64,000 bases of DNA, taken from the NCBI GenBank assembly GCA_025403435.1, contig CM046344.1, positions 23,045,652-23,109,651 on the forward strand, in the 5' to 3' direction. This DNA comes from Artocarpus heterophyllus (lineage: Eukaryota > Streptophyta > Magnoliopsida > Rosales > Moraceae). A program made the translations under genes and the position numbers. Of the stretch, positions 33,609 through 45,530 are shown in pieces (the first letter of the stretch is position 1; each line of letters starts with the position of its first letter). Below the pieces are notes generated by a model. That model saw only the letters and a list, made by a program, of their open reading frames with translations. It searched no databases and was not told where the DNA came from.

Positions 33609-34141
33609 CAAATATCCTTTCATATTTTGATATCCGGCATCAACCAAATACTATTTATCTACAATATCAAGTTTAAACATTAAATAATAGTACTCTATAT
33701 ATTTGTCTCATAATAACATCATAAAGAATATAAATTTAGATTTACATAACATATAGTATTTGGTGGTTTAAGAAATTTTACATCTTTATTTCTCAATGCC
33801 TCTAAAAATATTCTTGTATCATGTGTAGTTCCTTACCATCCTAGCCACATAAACGTGAAAATGTCAAATCCACAAACTGCCATTATATTTTGAGTAGGAA
33901 ATATTTTTTAATATTTAATTATTTTTATATATTTAATTATAATTTAATGATTTTATTAGTAGATTAACAATACTATTTTTACTTTCATTTTTTTTCATAT
34001 TCATTATGTTATCTTTAAATATATACAATGAATTATTATAGCGGTATGAAATTTTTCTTTTAGATAGTTACAAGAAAGTATTCTAAAAGAAATTCAAGTT
34101 ATCAATTCTTGAAGAAAGTTTTCCCTTTTCTAAAAAAAGTA
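33609..34141. other. AT-rich remnant between the MITE and a CACTA element
   Basis: I see no gene or repeat here. The first ~60 bp may continue the copia remnant interrupted by the MITE, but the similarity is too weak to call. Confidence 0.4.
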
Positions 34142-37100
34142 CACTACTACAAATTATTACTTAAGTGATGCACTTTACATAACGATTTTAAGAAAATAGT
34201 CATCTAAAGTATCACATTAGATGACAGTTTTTAAGAAATTGTCATCTAATGTTCTCGAATAATAGATGGGACTTTCCCGCTCATTCTTTTTCCAAAAAAA
34301 TTTGAATTTTTTGCTCCCAACACTCTATTTAATTTACAAACTCTAAAGTTTTTCTCTTAAATCTCATCTTCTCTCTCTAAGAATTTTCTCCATCTCATCT
34401 CCTAACTCTCTTTAATTATGTCCTCTTAACTCAACAATTTTCTTCAAATTCACTCCCTCATCTCTTCTAAACTCCTTACTTCCTCAACCAACGCTACCAA
34501 GATCCTCATATCCATAATATTCGTCATTGTTATTGTCACTACCATTGTCGTTGCCATCCTATTAAGCACCAAAATTTGAGTACCTTGCTTTCTTTGAATT
34601 AAACTTTTTTTTGGTCGAATTTATAGTCTTTCTTTGTATTTGATTAAGTATTTTTTGTTTTAAGATTTTGTAGAGAAACTTTATTTATGGTTTTAGAAAT
34701 AAATATGTCATATCTATATTGATTATATATGACAAGGAGAGTTTGTAAGATATGTTTTTGAAAGTTGTTTTGTTTAAATTAATGAGATATGGATTAAGTT
34801 TATTAGAAAGGAGGACATGAATTTGTAAATAATACATTTTAAAAATTGTTCTTTGAGAAAAAATAGTTTTCATGAATTTTTTGAATTGGTGATGAGACTG
34901 TAAAAGTGTATATTTTTTAAGGATAAAATCATTATTTATGCTTTTATTAATGCTCTAATTAATAGCATTTTTGTATTAATAAGTATTTTCGTGTCTTACT
35001 ATGTAAATATGTTTAAAATGGTATTTTTAATGCGTTTTTATGTTTAATAATATTTTTAGTAATGTTTAGAAACATTTTTTTGTGCTTAATAATTAATTGG
35101 TTTGTAAATAATTAAAATCATAAAAATAATGTTGTGTGATTTTTGAGTCCTAAAATATTTATGTTTTATAATATTTCTAGTAATTTCTATAAATATTCTC
35201 AAGTCTTAAATAATATATATATATATATATGTTAAAGTTGTATTTATTTTTAGTGTGTTTTGTCTTTACTTGTACAATAAATATTTTTAAAATTATTGTA
35301 AAAATTTTGTTTGTAAAATAATTAATTTTAGTGTGTTTCTTAATTTTAGATTTAAAGTCTAGAGGAAATAAGGATCAAAACGGTACAAAAAGGGGCAAAA
35401 AGGACCTCAAATGTACAAAAAAAAAAAAGAAATTAAAAGTCAAAATAAGGACACATGGTAGCATGAGAGCCATTGGATCACACCAACGAATCAATCTGAA
35501 CCATCCAATTGTTGCTAGCTACCCCTACAAATTAGAATTAGCCTTGGGATTCGCTATAGACCCTCCTACATGCTCTCGCTTCTTCAGCCGCTAGCTCAGC
35601 GTGTTTTGACTGATCTAGTGGTTGAGAGGAAGTCATTTATTTCTCACCAGGTTGGGTCGATCTGGCCCATTATCCCAATATCTGTTAGTGCATCTTATGG
35701 TCTTCACGTGTCTGTTCTTTAGTCAAGATGAATCTTGAACCTAAATCAACGTACTAATTAGCTGATTCGAAGAAAAAGAAAGAAAATAATAATAATAATA
35801 ATAATAAGTTGTTAGCTCTTTCATGTAGGTGGATAAGAAGAAGAAAGAAATTTTTTCTTTCTTTTCAATTGCATCCATGTTGGAAGCAATTGGGAAGGAA
35901 TAAAAAATAGTAAAATAATTAAAATAAACAAAAATAATAATAAAAATATAAATAGTGAATTTTTCACTATATAAACCTCTCTTCCTTGCCACTCAGGCAT
36001 GCCATTTCTAAAAGGCCCCCCTCCTTCTTCATTTTTAAAAGGCCTGCTGAGTATTTGACTTAGCATTGTGCTATAAGGACTCTACAGTGTCCTATTTTTG
36101 ACAGAAGATGCTATTAGGATACTCTTCCGACCTCAATTTTAATATTAAAATAATACCCAAATTAGTGAATAATGTTTGGTGAGACAGAGAGATGATCTTG
36201 TATGCATAGTTTTCGGTATGGTTTTTAAGTTTACATCTGCTTTGTAATGTTTATTTTATGGAATAAATTATATTTTTCATCTTTTTAGTAATTATTGGTA
36301 GTGCTGTTATGCTATCCGTTTTTACATAAATTCAATCATATTTTGTTTATGTAATTTATTTGTATTGCATAATTAATATTAATAATTATGAAATAATGCT
36401 CAATTTTATGGAATGCCTTTTACTATAATATGACTTATTATGTTGTCGATTTTAAATATTTTATAAGACAAGATGCTGCCAAATCAATGTAAAAGTTTAT
36501 TCCATTTAAATATAATAATTTTTATTTTTTATTATCTTTTCTCTCTTAAAATTATGTTAATTATAATTCTAGTGACAACTGTTATAGTTTTCATAACCAG
36601 TGCACAAAATTATTGGTGAGATGTAATTATTTTGCTACTTTTTATAAGAAAACCTTTATTGTATTATAGCTTGTTATATTGTCGCTTTAGATTGACTTAT
36701 AAAACTAGTAAAAGTACTTGTAATTAATGAAAAAAGATAGAATAGATCAAATACTTTAGATAATTATTTGGACTTAAAATTCCATATCAGCTAAGAAACA
36801 TGCAAGGGATTATCGAAGCTTTATCATTTCAATTTTGAGATTTGTTTTCTTTTAAGATTCGTTTTGAACAATCGTTTGTCACTTTAAACTAAAAATTTTC
36901 AATCTTTCTACTCACCTCCCTATGAATACAACACCCTTTCTGTACTTCAAGTGTCTATGTTTAGAAAAGCATTTTGGGTGATACAACAATTGGCACAATA
37001 AACGATAGTTTCTTGTAGAAACAGTCATCTAATGTGCGTATTATACGATGGTTTTCTTTAGAAACTACAGTCTAATACTAATAAATAGTGCCCAGGAATA

Positions 37101-37220
37101 CTTTAGGCGATGGTTAAAAACTATCATGAAAAGTAGACCACATATTATGAATTTGGATTAGATGACAATTTAGCTAACGATCGTCAAAAATTGTTGTATA
37201 CTGACCAGTCTCTACTAGTG
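34142..37220 (+). mobile_element. Non-autonomous CACTA element
   Basis: The left end is CACTACTACAAATTA and the complement of the right end is CACTAGTAGAGACTGG. GTA flanks it on both sides (34139-34141 and 37221-37223), which fits the 3-bp CACTA target duplication. Subterminal repeats of the 'aaattgtcatctaatg' type lie at about 34190-34250 and 37010-37090, and they resemble those of the element ending at 25391. The 3.08 kb interior has no transposase. A CT-rich promoter-like stretch (about 34330-34500), an (AAT)n tract near 35785-35806 and repeat A (about 36020-37015) lie inside. Confidence 0.8.
36020..37015 (+). repeat. Repeat A, copy 2
   Basis: This is a direct, diverged copy of 1-1015, starting with 'ctgagtatttgacttag' and running to about the 'caataaac' before the 3' subterminal repeats. 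It places repeat A in the 3' part of a CACTA element. Confidence 0.7.
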
Positions 37221-37325
37221 GTAATTTTGATGCTTTATTCATGCCCCACTTGGAATAAAATCTTCGATTTGCCCCAAACCCCTATTCTTCAACTATCACT
37301 TTTTAATTCACCAATTAATAAATAG

Positions 37326-37533
37326 TAGTGTTATAGATACCAACTTTAATCTTAATTTTTGAGTCCCAACTCATATGGCGGTGAGCCATCATTTTTTATT
37401 CGTATATGTGATGTTTTAATTTTAATTAAAGTGACAATTATTTAAACACCAACCAATACAAGAATATCAACTCACATGCCACGTAGGTTGGTACTTAAAA
37501 GTTGGGATTAAAGTTAGAATACATAGTATTGCT
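37326..37533. repeat. MITE-like unit 1
   Basis: The left end 'gataccaactttaatc' is mirrored by 'gattaaagttagaatac' at the right, about 200 bp away. It has no coding capacity. The termini and target duplication are not certain. Confidence 0.5.
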
Positions 37534-37570
37534 CTTTAATAAAAACATACATATAGTTCATATGAAATAA

Positions 37571-37810
37571 GAATAATGCTCAAGATACCAACTCTAGTTC
37601 AAACTTTTATCCCAATTTATCAATTGTTATGAATTCATTGGTAGATGTAGTCTATTGATGTGACAATCTTTTAAAAACCTACTAATAAAAAGATGATAAC
37701 ATATAAGTTAATAAGTTGGTGTCTCTAATATTGCGTCTACCAATAAATTAATAACAACTTGTCAGTTAAGATAAAGTTAGGATTAAAGTTGATGTCCCTA
37801 GTCTTACTCA
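37571..37810. repeat. MITE-like unit 2
   Basis: The left end 'caagataccaactctag' is mirrored by 'ggattaaagttgatgtccc' at the right. The terminal sequence is the same family as unit 1, which lies only ~40 bp away. It has no coding capacity. Confidence 0.5.
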
Positions 37811-37905
37811 TATACATTTTAATAGCTTTAAATTTCTAGCAAAATTAGGGATCTAGCTTGATATCAAAATAGAGATATAATTTTAACGTGGTAATATGAT
37901 ATAAG

Positions 37906-39576
37906 TGTAGGAAAAATAGTATGCAACAGAATCTTAAAAAATTTTACACCAGAGTATTTTTCAAAACACTAGTTTGACACACTATATGCAAAATTAACCA
38001 GATCTTACTAACCTTGTTTACTAAAAAGCTCCTACAATCTATGAAGAGAAAGGCATTTCAGAAGAGCCTCAACTAACTTGTCTTCTTTACTATTCTCTAT
38101 ATATGATAGGAGTACGTGTGGGTGCAAGTTGTGTAGCTTTTCCCCTGTGACTCTTCTTCTAACCAATCGAGGAAACCCAGAATTAAGGTTCATGATTTGT
38201 GAACAATAGCTCTCAAGGAGTTTTAGAGACTTACAGTATAGAGTGCTTACTCTTAATTCCTCAACTGATCTAAATAACAATAAGACTCACTCCCCTTTTA
38301 TAGAGGTTGGGATCCAAGGGCCAGTCCTTATCAGATAAGGCCTCAAAAATTTGAATTAGAATCAATATCAGATAAAAATTGCATACAAAAATGGATGAAC
38401 AGAAATTGTTCAGTCGACAGGCTGAACTATCAGATTGGCCTACCGAACTTACTCTATCAGTAGGCCGAACCTAAAGATCAGCCTGTTGAACTTACGATTT
38501 TTGATCCCTATGAATCTTTATTTCCCACCCGAGATTCTTGAGATAAAGCCTCAGTTTTAATTCAAATAACCCAATAGAAAAGTTATCTAATTAAAATAGC
38601 CATATCTAGATAATATCTAAAAAAATAAATATTCCCGATAATTCAACAAGTCTATCTTCAATTAATTTTCACAAAATTAATTTAACCGATAAATAGACGT
38701 GAATTATCTGATCCTATTAATTTTTTAGCCAATTTCACAATTTGACACAAGTTACCAATTATTGGAAAAGCATGCCATATCATTATAGGATTTTTTATGA
38801 GCTAGCAAAGGGGACCTGATGGACGTTTATAGTTCAAGCTCCTGATAATTATGAAACCCAATATCCCAAATATACATTTCATAATTATTAACTCAATGCT
38901 ACTCCACTAAGAGCTCAATGCTACACTCTCAAACTATATAGAATTACGAAGCTCGTATAGCTAAGTCTCCATGACATATCATAATGTATCGTATCCCCAT
39001 AGGATTATCCATAATCGGCTTAAGGATAAATTCTGTCTTACTTTCTTAATTATTATTATCTTACATTCTATTATCTCGCTATCGAAAAACTTACCATCCA
39101 AGGACGGTGTACCATTTGGTTACACCTATGTATCCAAGTGGTTGAGTGCTCTAGTTTTTCAATTACATGATAACACATATAAGAGGATATCATCTACTTC
39201 TAAAGAAAAGCTATGGATTCCATATCTATGAATAATAGGTCTATGCAATCAAGAGTTATACCTTCAATGTAGTAGCATGCATATCAACATAAAATGTGGA
39301 TGTCATCCTTTGGTACATCAAAAGACATAAGTCAAGATAACGGGCCTACTATTCATCTCAAGAATAAGATACAATGCATATAATTGTCTAAAGTGATAAT
39401 GTGCCCATGTTTCTATTCGTGGAGTCTACCTCCGATGGTCAAGACAAACCATATAAACATATATGAATGTAAAGAGGACAACAATTTGGTATATAAATAT
39501 TAAATAAACTCTTTGTTGATAAAAATGTCTCTAAAAACATATTACACTTTTACTCCTTAAGGCATACATATCTAAC
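37906..39576 (-). repeat. 3' LTR of copia copy 3 (shortened)
   Basis: It starts 'tgtagg' and ends 'tctaac' at 39576, equivalent to the copy 2 LTR, but is about 360 bp shorter through internal deletions. It keeps a four-unit palindrome array starting at 38414, 38435, 38457 and 38478 (spacings 21, 22, 21). It also keeps the antisense frame at 38971-39231. Confidence 0.85.
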
Positions 39577-39966
39577 CATCTCCTACTTGTACTAAGTGAG
39601 TAAATATGACAAGTCTCGCATCCCTATAGCTTCCAAATGCCTCTCGAAGACTCTCCCAGTAAGTGTCTTCATGCATGGTTTAGCTAAATTGTCCTTGGAT
39701 GCGATTTTGCAAACAACGACATGCTCGCCTTCTACGAAGTCCTTTATCACATGATACTTTCAATTAATATACTTACTCTTCTTGTAAAACCTTGGTTCCT
39801 TAGCATTAGTTACCGCTGTACTGTTATCATAGTATAGTGATACTGCCTTATCCACACCAAGAACTACCTCAAGATGCTCAAAAAACTTGCAGATCCACAT
39901 TGCATCTTTCAAAGCATCACTAGCTGTCACATACTTGGCCTCCATCATTGAATCCGAAGTGCAATA
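39577..39966 (-). pseudogene. RNase H end of copia copy 3
   Basis: The minus strand encodes the RNase H C-terminus, including 'VDKAVSLYYDNSTAVTNAKE' with point changes and stops. It is cut at 39966 by the 5' LTR of copy 4, which therefore inserted into copy 3. Confidence 0.8.
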
Positions 39967-41993
39967 TGTTAGACATGTATGCCCTAAGGAGCAAAAATGT
40001 AATAAGTTTTTGGAGATATTTTTATCAATAAAGAATTTATTTATTGTTTATATACCCAATCTTGTCCTCTTTACGTTCATATTTGTTAAATGTATGTTAA
40101 GCAAACAAAAGTCTGAGACTATCAGTCTAAACCTTTAAGAATTGGGCATATGATGGATAGATTATGCGAAAGACTCGATTCTTAAGGTGACGGTCTAAAT
40201 CATAAGATCTACAATCGAGGGAATAAAGTTGGGCGCTTTATTCATGTAAAGATTGTTATGTTGTCTATATCCCTATTGGGAGATAGTTTGTCTTGGCCAT
40301 TGGAGGTGGACTCTGTGAATAGAAACATTGGCATGCTGTCATAGGTAACGATGTGTTGGATCAGGAAATAAAGTGAACTAATTTGGATTAATAATTCTAT
40401 CTCAGCAAATCGATTCACTTTAGACAATCATTTGTATTCTTAATCCTGAGATGAATAGTGGACGCGTTGTCTTGACTTGTGCCTTTTGATGTACCAAAGG
40501 GTGACACCCACATCTTAATTGTGGTATGCATGACGGTACGTTGGAGGCATGACTCTTGATAGCGTAGACCTGTTATTCATAGATTTGGAATCAATAGCTC
40601 CTCTTTAGGAGTAGTGATATCCTCTTATATGCGTTATCCTGTAATTGAAAAACTGGAGCGCTCAACCATTTGGATACATAGGTGTAACCGAATGGTATAT
40701 TGTCTTTGGATGGTAAGTTTTTCGATGGTGAGATAATGGAACGTAAGATAAAAATAATCGGGAAGGTAAGACAGAACTTGTCCTTAAGCCGGTTATAGAT
40801 AATCCTATGGGGATACGATACACTATGATATGTAATGGAGACTTAGCTATACGAGCTTCGTAATTCTATGGAGTTCGAGAGTACAGCTCCAAGCTTTTAG
40901 TGGAGTAACGTAGGAGTTGATAATTATGAAATGTATATCTGGGATATTGGGTTTCGTAATTATCGAGAGCTTGAACTATATAGGTCCATTTGGTCTCCTT
41001 TGCTAGCTCATAAAATCCTGTAACGATGCAGCGTACTTTTCCAATAATTGGTGACTTATGTCAAAATTATTAGATTGGTTGAAATTTGGAAGAATCAGAT
41101 AATTCATGCATGTTTATCAGTTGAATTAATTTTGTGATAAAATTAATTCAAGACAAACTTGTTGAATTATTGGGTTCGGATAATTCTTGTCTGTTTATCA
41201 ATTGATTTAATTTATTCAAAATTAAATCAAGATAAACTTATAGAATTATTAGGAATTCATTTATTTTCTTAGAGATTATCTAGATAAAGTTGTTTGAATT
41301 AGATAACTTCTCTATTAGGTTATTTTGAATTAAAACTGAGACTTTATCCTATAGAATCTCGGGTGGAAAATAAAAGATTCGTTGAGATTTTTTTCGACAG
41401 TTCGGCATGTTGATCCTCAAGTTTGGCTTGCCGATGGGGGAAGTTCGGGCTGTCGATTAGTCTGATTGTCCTGCCGATGCGTGAAGAAAAAGATCATGCG
41501 TTTTACATGGATTTTATCATATATTGATCCAAATTTGATTCCGATTCAAATTTTTGAGACCCAATCTGATAAGGACTGACCCTAGACCCAACCTCTATAA
41601 ATAGGGAGTAAGTCACATAAGTTATTTAGATCAATTAAGAGATTAAGAGTGATACTCTGCTAGTGAGAATTTGAAACTCCCTGAGAGCTCTTGTTCACAA
41701 ATCAGGAACACTAGCTTTGGGTTCTCTCAATTGGTTGGACGGAGAGTCACTTGGAGGAAGAGTTGTACGTGTGAGCCCATACTCACTCCAATCGTGGATA
41801 GAGAATAGCAAAGAAGACTAATTGGTTGAGGCTCTTCTAAAATGTTACTTCTCTTCATAGACTACGGGAGTTCTTCAGCATTAAAGGCTACTAAGATCTG
41901 GTTAATTTATGCTTAGAGCGTGTCAAACTTGTGTTTTGAAAAATACTCTGATATAAAATTTTTAAAATTTTACTGTGTATTATTTTTCCAACA
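39967..41993 (+). repeat. 5' LTR of copia copy 4
   Basis: It starts TGTTAGACATG and ends CCAACA. The U3 array is recognisable as four decayed units starting at about 41402, 41423, 41445 and 41466 (spacings 21, 22, 21). The antisense frame seen in other copies has lost its ATG and gained one stop here. Confidence 0.9.
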
Positions 41994-41995
41994 AT

Positions 41996-42008
41996 TGGTA
42001 TTAGAGAC
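41996..42008 (+). other. Primer-binding site of copia copy 4 (mutated)
   Basis: It reads TGGTATTAGAGAC, two mismatches from the Met-tRNA-complementary site of copy 2. Confidence 0.8.
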
Positions 42009-42466
42009 GTGGCTTTTATATAAATTTACGAGTTTGTGATCATACTATATGTATAAATTTTGTGATCTTTATCTCTTCTATGCTTGAACTTAATTTTAAT
42101 GAGAGTTGGCACTCTAGGTTTCTAAATAATTATATGTTGTCATGGATTATGTGGTGAAAGTTAATTAATTAATTTATATCGGTTATGGTTCCTTAGAGGT
42201 TAGAATGTGTATCTAGGATTTTCTTGTAATAAGACGGCGGACTATCATCTCCATCTATGAATTATTATTTAATTTTAAATTTGTAAGAATTTTGTAATTA
42301 AATAATTATTTGGAGAAGACGGATCTAGAAGGCGGATCTAGAAGATGGTTAATGACACTCCCAGGTATTTCTTGAGTCTCTAATTTTATGTTTTTGAATT
42401 GTTGAAAATAAAATTGATGAATTGCATTTAAAATTGTATTTTCTAGAAAGGGTGATTTTTGCTCGG

Positions 42467-42690
42467 TTGGCATACCGAACCATCCAGTTCGGCAGGCTGA
42501 TGGTCGTAAATCGATAGGCCAGACGTGAGGTTTGATAGGCTAACAGTAGGGTAAAAATCAGATGGCTCTAGCGGTAGGCCAAACTTCTAGTTTGGCAGGC
42601 CGATCTATCATGAATCAGTGGCTGATCTGTGAAGATCGGTAGGCCGATGGGTCATGACCTGTAGGCCGATCTGGGAGATCGGCTTGCCGA
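42467..42690. repeat. Leader palindrome array of copy 4, 10 units
   Basis: Decayed TCGGC-NN-GCCGA units start at about 42467, 42489, 42511, 42532, 42571, 42592, 42615, 42636, 42658 and 42679. The spacing stays at 21-23 bp with one 39-bp gap, as in copy 2. Many changes are CpG to TpG or CpA. Confidence 0.85.
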
Positions 42691-43494
42691 CAGAGAGCTA
42701 AAATTTTCTCCAAAAAAGGTGTAGTTTTTCAATGCAGTTTTAATTTTATTTTTGGGACAATTCTGGGAGACATTAAATTTGGATATGACCGAAAATATGA
42801 AGTATTTGATTCATACAGGATTGAAAAATTAAAGATGGACATTACATGAAGAAGGATACAACTTCAGGATTCAAGGATGAAGAGTCGATATTATGTTTCG
42901 ATTATTCTCTTGTAATCTTTGTTTTCTATTCTCTAGGGTGGAACCATAATATTACGGTTATTATTATTTTGCTTGTAGCTTTTTTTGATTGCTTTGCTTG
43001 TCTGCATTATAATATGATTTGCCATATATATTGATAACATGTCATATAGAATAAGAAGTGCCGCTTATTAAAATTATTTATGCATATTCTTAAAATAAAA
43101 CCTTGATTTCCAACAATTGAGTGGGAGAAGGTTTTTGAAGAGAGGACCTATGGCCTCCATCGGTGGTCCATAGGAAGAACATGGTGGTCCCGACCCCTAG
43201 GAAGGGATTTCTATCATATACTAGATTGGATCTCTGAGAGGATAAGGTATTTTAGCATGATCTATGGTTGCGCAGCCCTAGGTGGTGATTATAAATCATA
43301 TATAAAATATTAAAACGATGGTTATACACTCACGTTAATTTTATTATTAACCTCCCCTAGGATAAGGTATTTTATTATTAAAACGATGGTTATATAAACA
43401 CATTTGTATGTTTTTACAGGATTGTGTTATCTTACTAAATTATTATGATACGTTTGCTTATGTTTGGTATATGATTCTTTATTGAAAATTAAAA

Positions 43495-45530
43495 ATGTCT
43501 AAAAATGCTTTATCTTCAATACTTCACAAAAACCTATTAACCGGAGAGAATTATAATGATTGGAAACGGAACCTAGATATCGTCCTCTCCTTTGAGAAAC
43601 TGAAATTTGTGCTGATAACCCCTTGTCCTCCTGAACCTATGGGAGACTCCACTAATGAGCAATTCCAAGTACACGATCACTGGAAAGATGCAAATGATCA
43701 GGCCCGCTACTATGTTATGGCTAGCATGACTAACGTGTTGCAGGCTCAACATGAAGATTATCAGACTGCAAAGCAGATATTGGATATCTTGAAGACATGT
43801 TTGGAGGCCAGGCCATAATAAAGCAGCAAGGGGCACTTTGGAAACTCTTGAACTGTAAACAGCGACCGGGGATGTTTGTAAAGGAGCATATGATGTTGGT
43901 CATGGGTTACCTCGTTGAGGCTCAAACCAATGGAGCCGACATCGATGCTGAAACTCATATGACTATGGTCTTTGAGACTCTATAAAAGGAATTTATTCCA
44001 TTTAGAGCTACTTTTAATTTGAGCAATAGGTGGGATATGACCTTAACAGAATTCATGGAACAGTTACAGGAGTTCGAACTGTTGGTCAGGGAGTCTCCTA
44101 CGGGTGGAGAGGCCAACATGGTAGCTGCTTCTGGTTCCAATCCTAACTCTGGGAATGGAAAGAAGCAATGGGCCAAGAATGGGAAGTCTTCTATTCCTGC
44201 TGGCACCAAGAGTAATAAAAAGAAGAAGAAGAACCCGAAGAAACTTAAGTGCTTCTTTTGCGGGAAGGTTGGGCACATAAATAAGCATTGCAAGGACTTC
44301 CTTTCCAAAAAAGGTAGGTGTGATCTTCTATATTTAGAAACTTGTTTGGTTAAGGAATCCAGTGACATTTGGGTCATAGATTTTGGTGCAACTAATCATG
44401 TTTGTGTTTCTCTACAGGGGTTCAAAAAAACGAGAAGTCTGCTACATGAAGACTTCACGCTTCGGATGGGCGATGGATCCTTGGTCTTAGCAGAAGTAGT
44501 GGGAGAATTCCATCTTTACTTTGATAATTATAGGAATTTAATTTTGCGAGATTGTTTTTATGTTCCTAAATTTAAAAGGAATTTAATTTATGTAGCTTGT
44601 TTATTTAAAGAATCCTACTTGGTTTCTTTTAATGATAAAGTGGTGATTCGTAAAAACAAATCTTTTATCTATTCTGGATGGATGCAAAATAATCTATATT
44701 TTATCAAACCTAAGATGGACTTACTGCTTAATGCTGAGAAGAATGATAACAACTCTAAAAGACTTAAAACTTCTCACTCTAATAAGACTTATCTTTGGCA
44801 TTTACGCCTTGGTCATATTAACCTGAATAGGATTCAAAGGTGGTAAGGGATAGACCTTTAAGTCACTTAAAGGTGGAATCTATACCTCAATGTGAATCTT
44901 GTTTGGAGGGTAAAATGACCAAAAGACCATGTGGGTCTAAGGGCAATAGGGCCGAAGGGGTTCGAGAACTTATGCATAGTGATGTTTACGGACCAATGAA
45001 CATCTGGGCATAAGGAGGGTATGAGTACATTGTCACTTTTATTGACGATTACTCAAGGTATAAGTATGTGTACCTGATGCACCACAAAAGCGAAACTTTT
45101 GACAAGTTTAGGGAGTTTCGGGCTGCAATGGAAAAGCAATTCGGTAGACCCATAAAAGCACTTCGATCCGATCGAGGTGGAGAGTACCTTTCTGATGAGT
45201 TCTTGAGACACTTATTATAGAATGGGATTTTATCCCATTTGACTGCGTTGGGCACTCCACAGCAAAATGGCATAGTGGAGAGAAGGAATAGGACTTTATT
45301 AGTTATGGTAAGGTCCATGATGAGTTATTCATCATTGCCTTTATCCTTTTGAGGATATGCACTACAAATTGCATGTTATTATTTGAACAATGTGCCTTCA
45401 AAATCGGTCCCTAAAACTTCTCACGAGTTGTGGACTGGCAAGAAGACATCCTTAAACCATATTTGCATATGGGGATGTCTGGCTCATGTCCTATTTAAGG
45501 ATGCGAATAAGTTGGAAGCACGTTTGGAAG
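43495..45530 (+). pseudogene. copia gag-protease-integrase of copy 4 (broken)
   Basis: The start is the ATG at 43495 ([10 protein letters not shown]), and a stop lies in frame just upstream. A 1-bp deletion near 43785 shifts the frame. A TAA stands at about 43983. The open piece 44019-44846 carries the zinc knuckle [14 protein letters not shown] and the protease site, but Ser of Asp-Ser-Gly has become Phe (VIDFGATNH). A second 1-bp deletion near 44842 and stops near 45013 and 45217 break integrase. The inserted LTR at 45531 interrupts it. Not functional. Confidence 0.9.
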
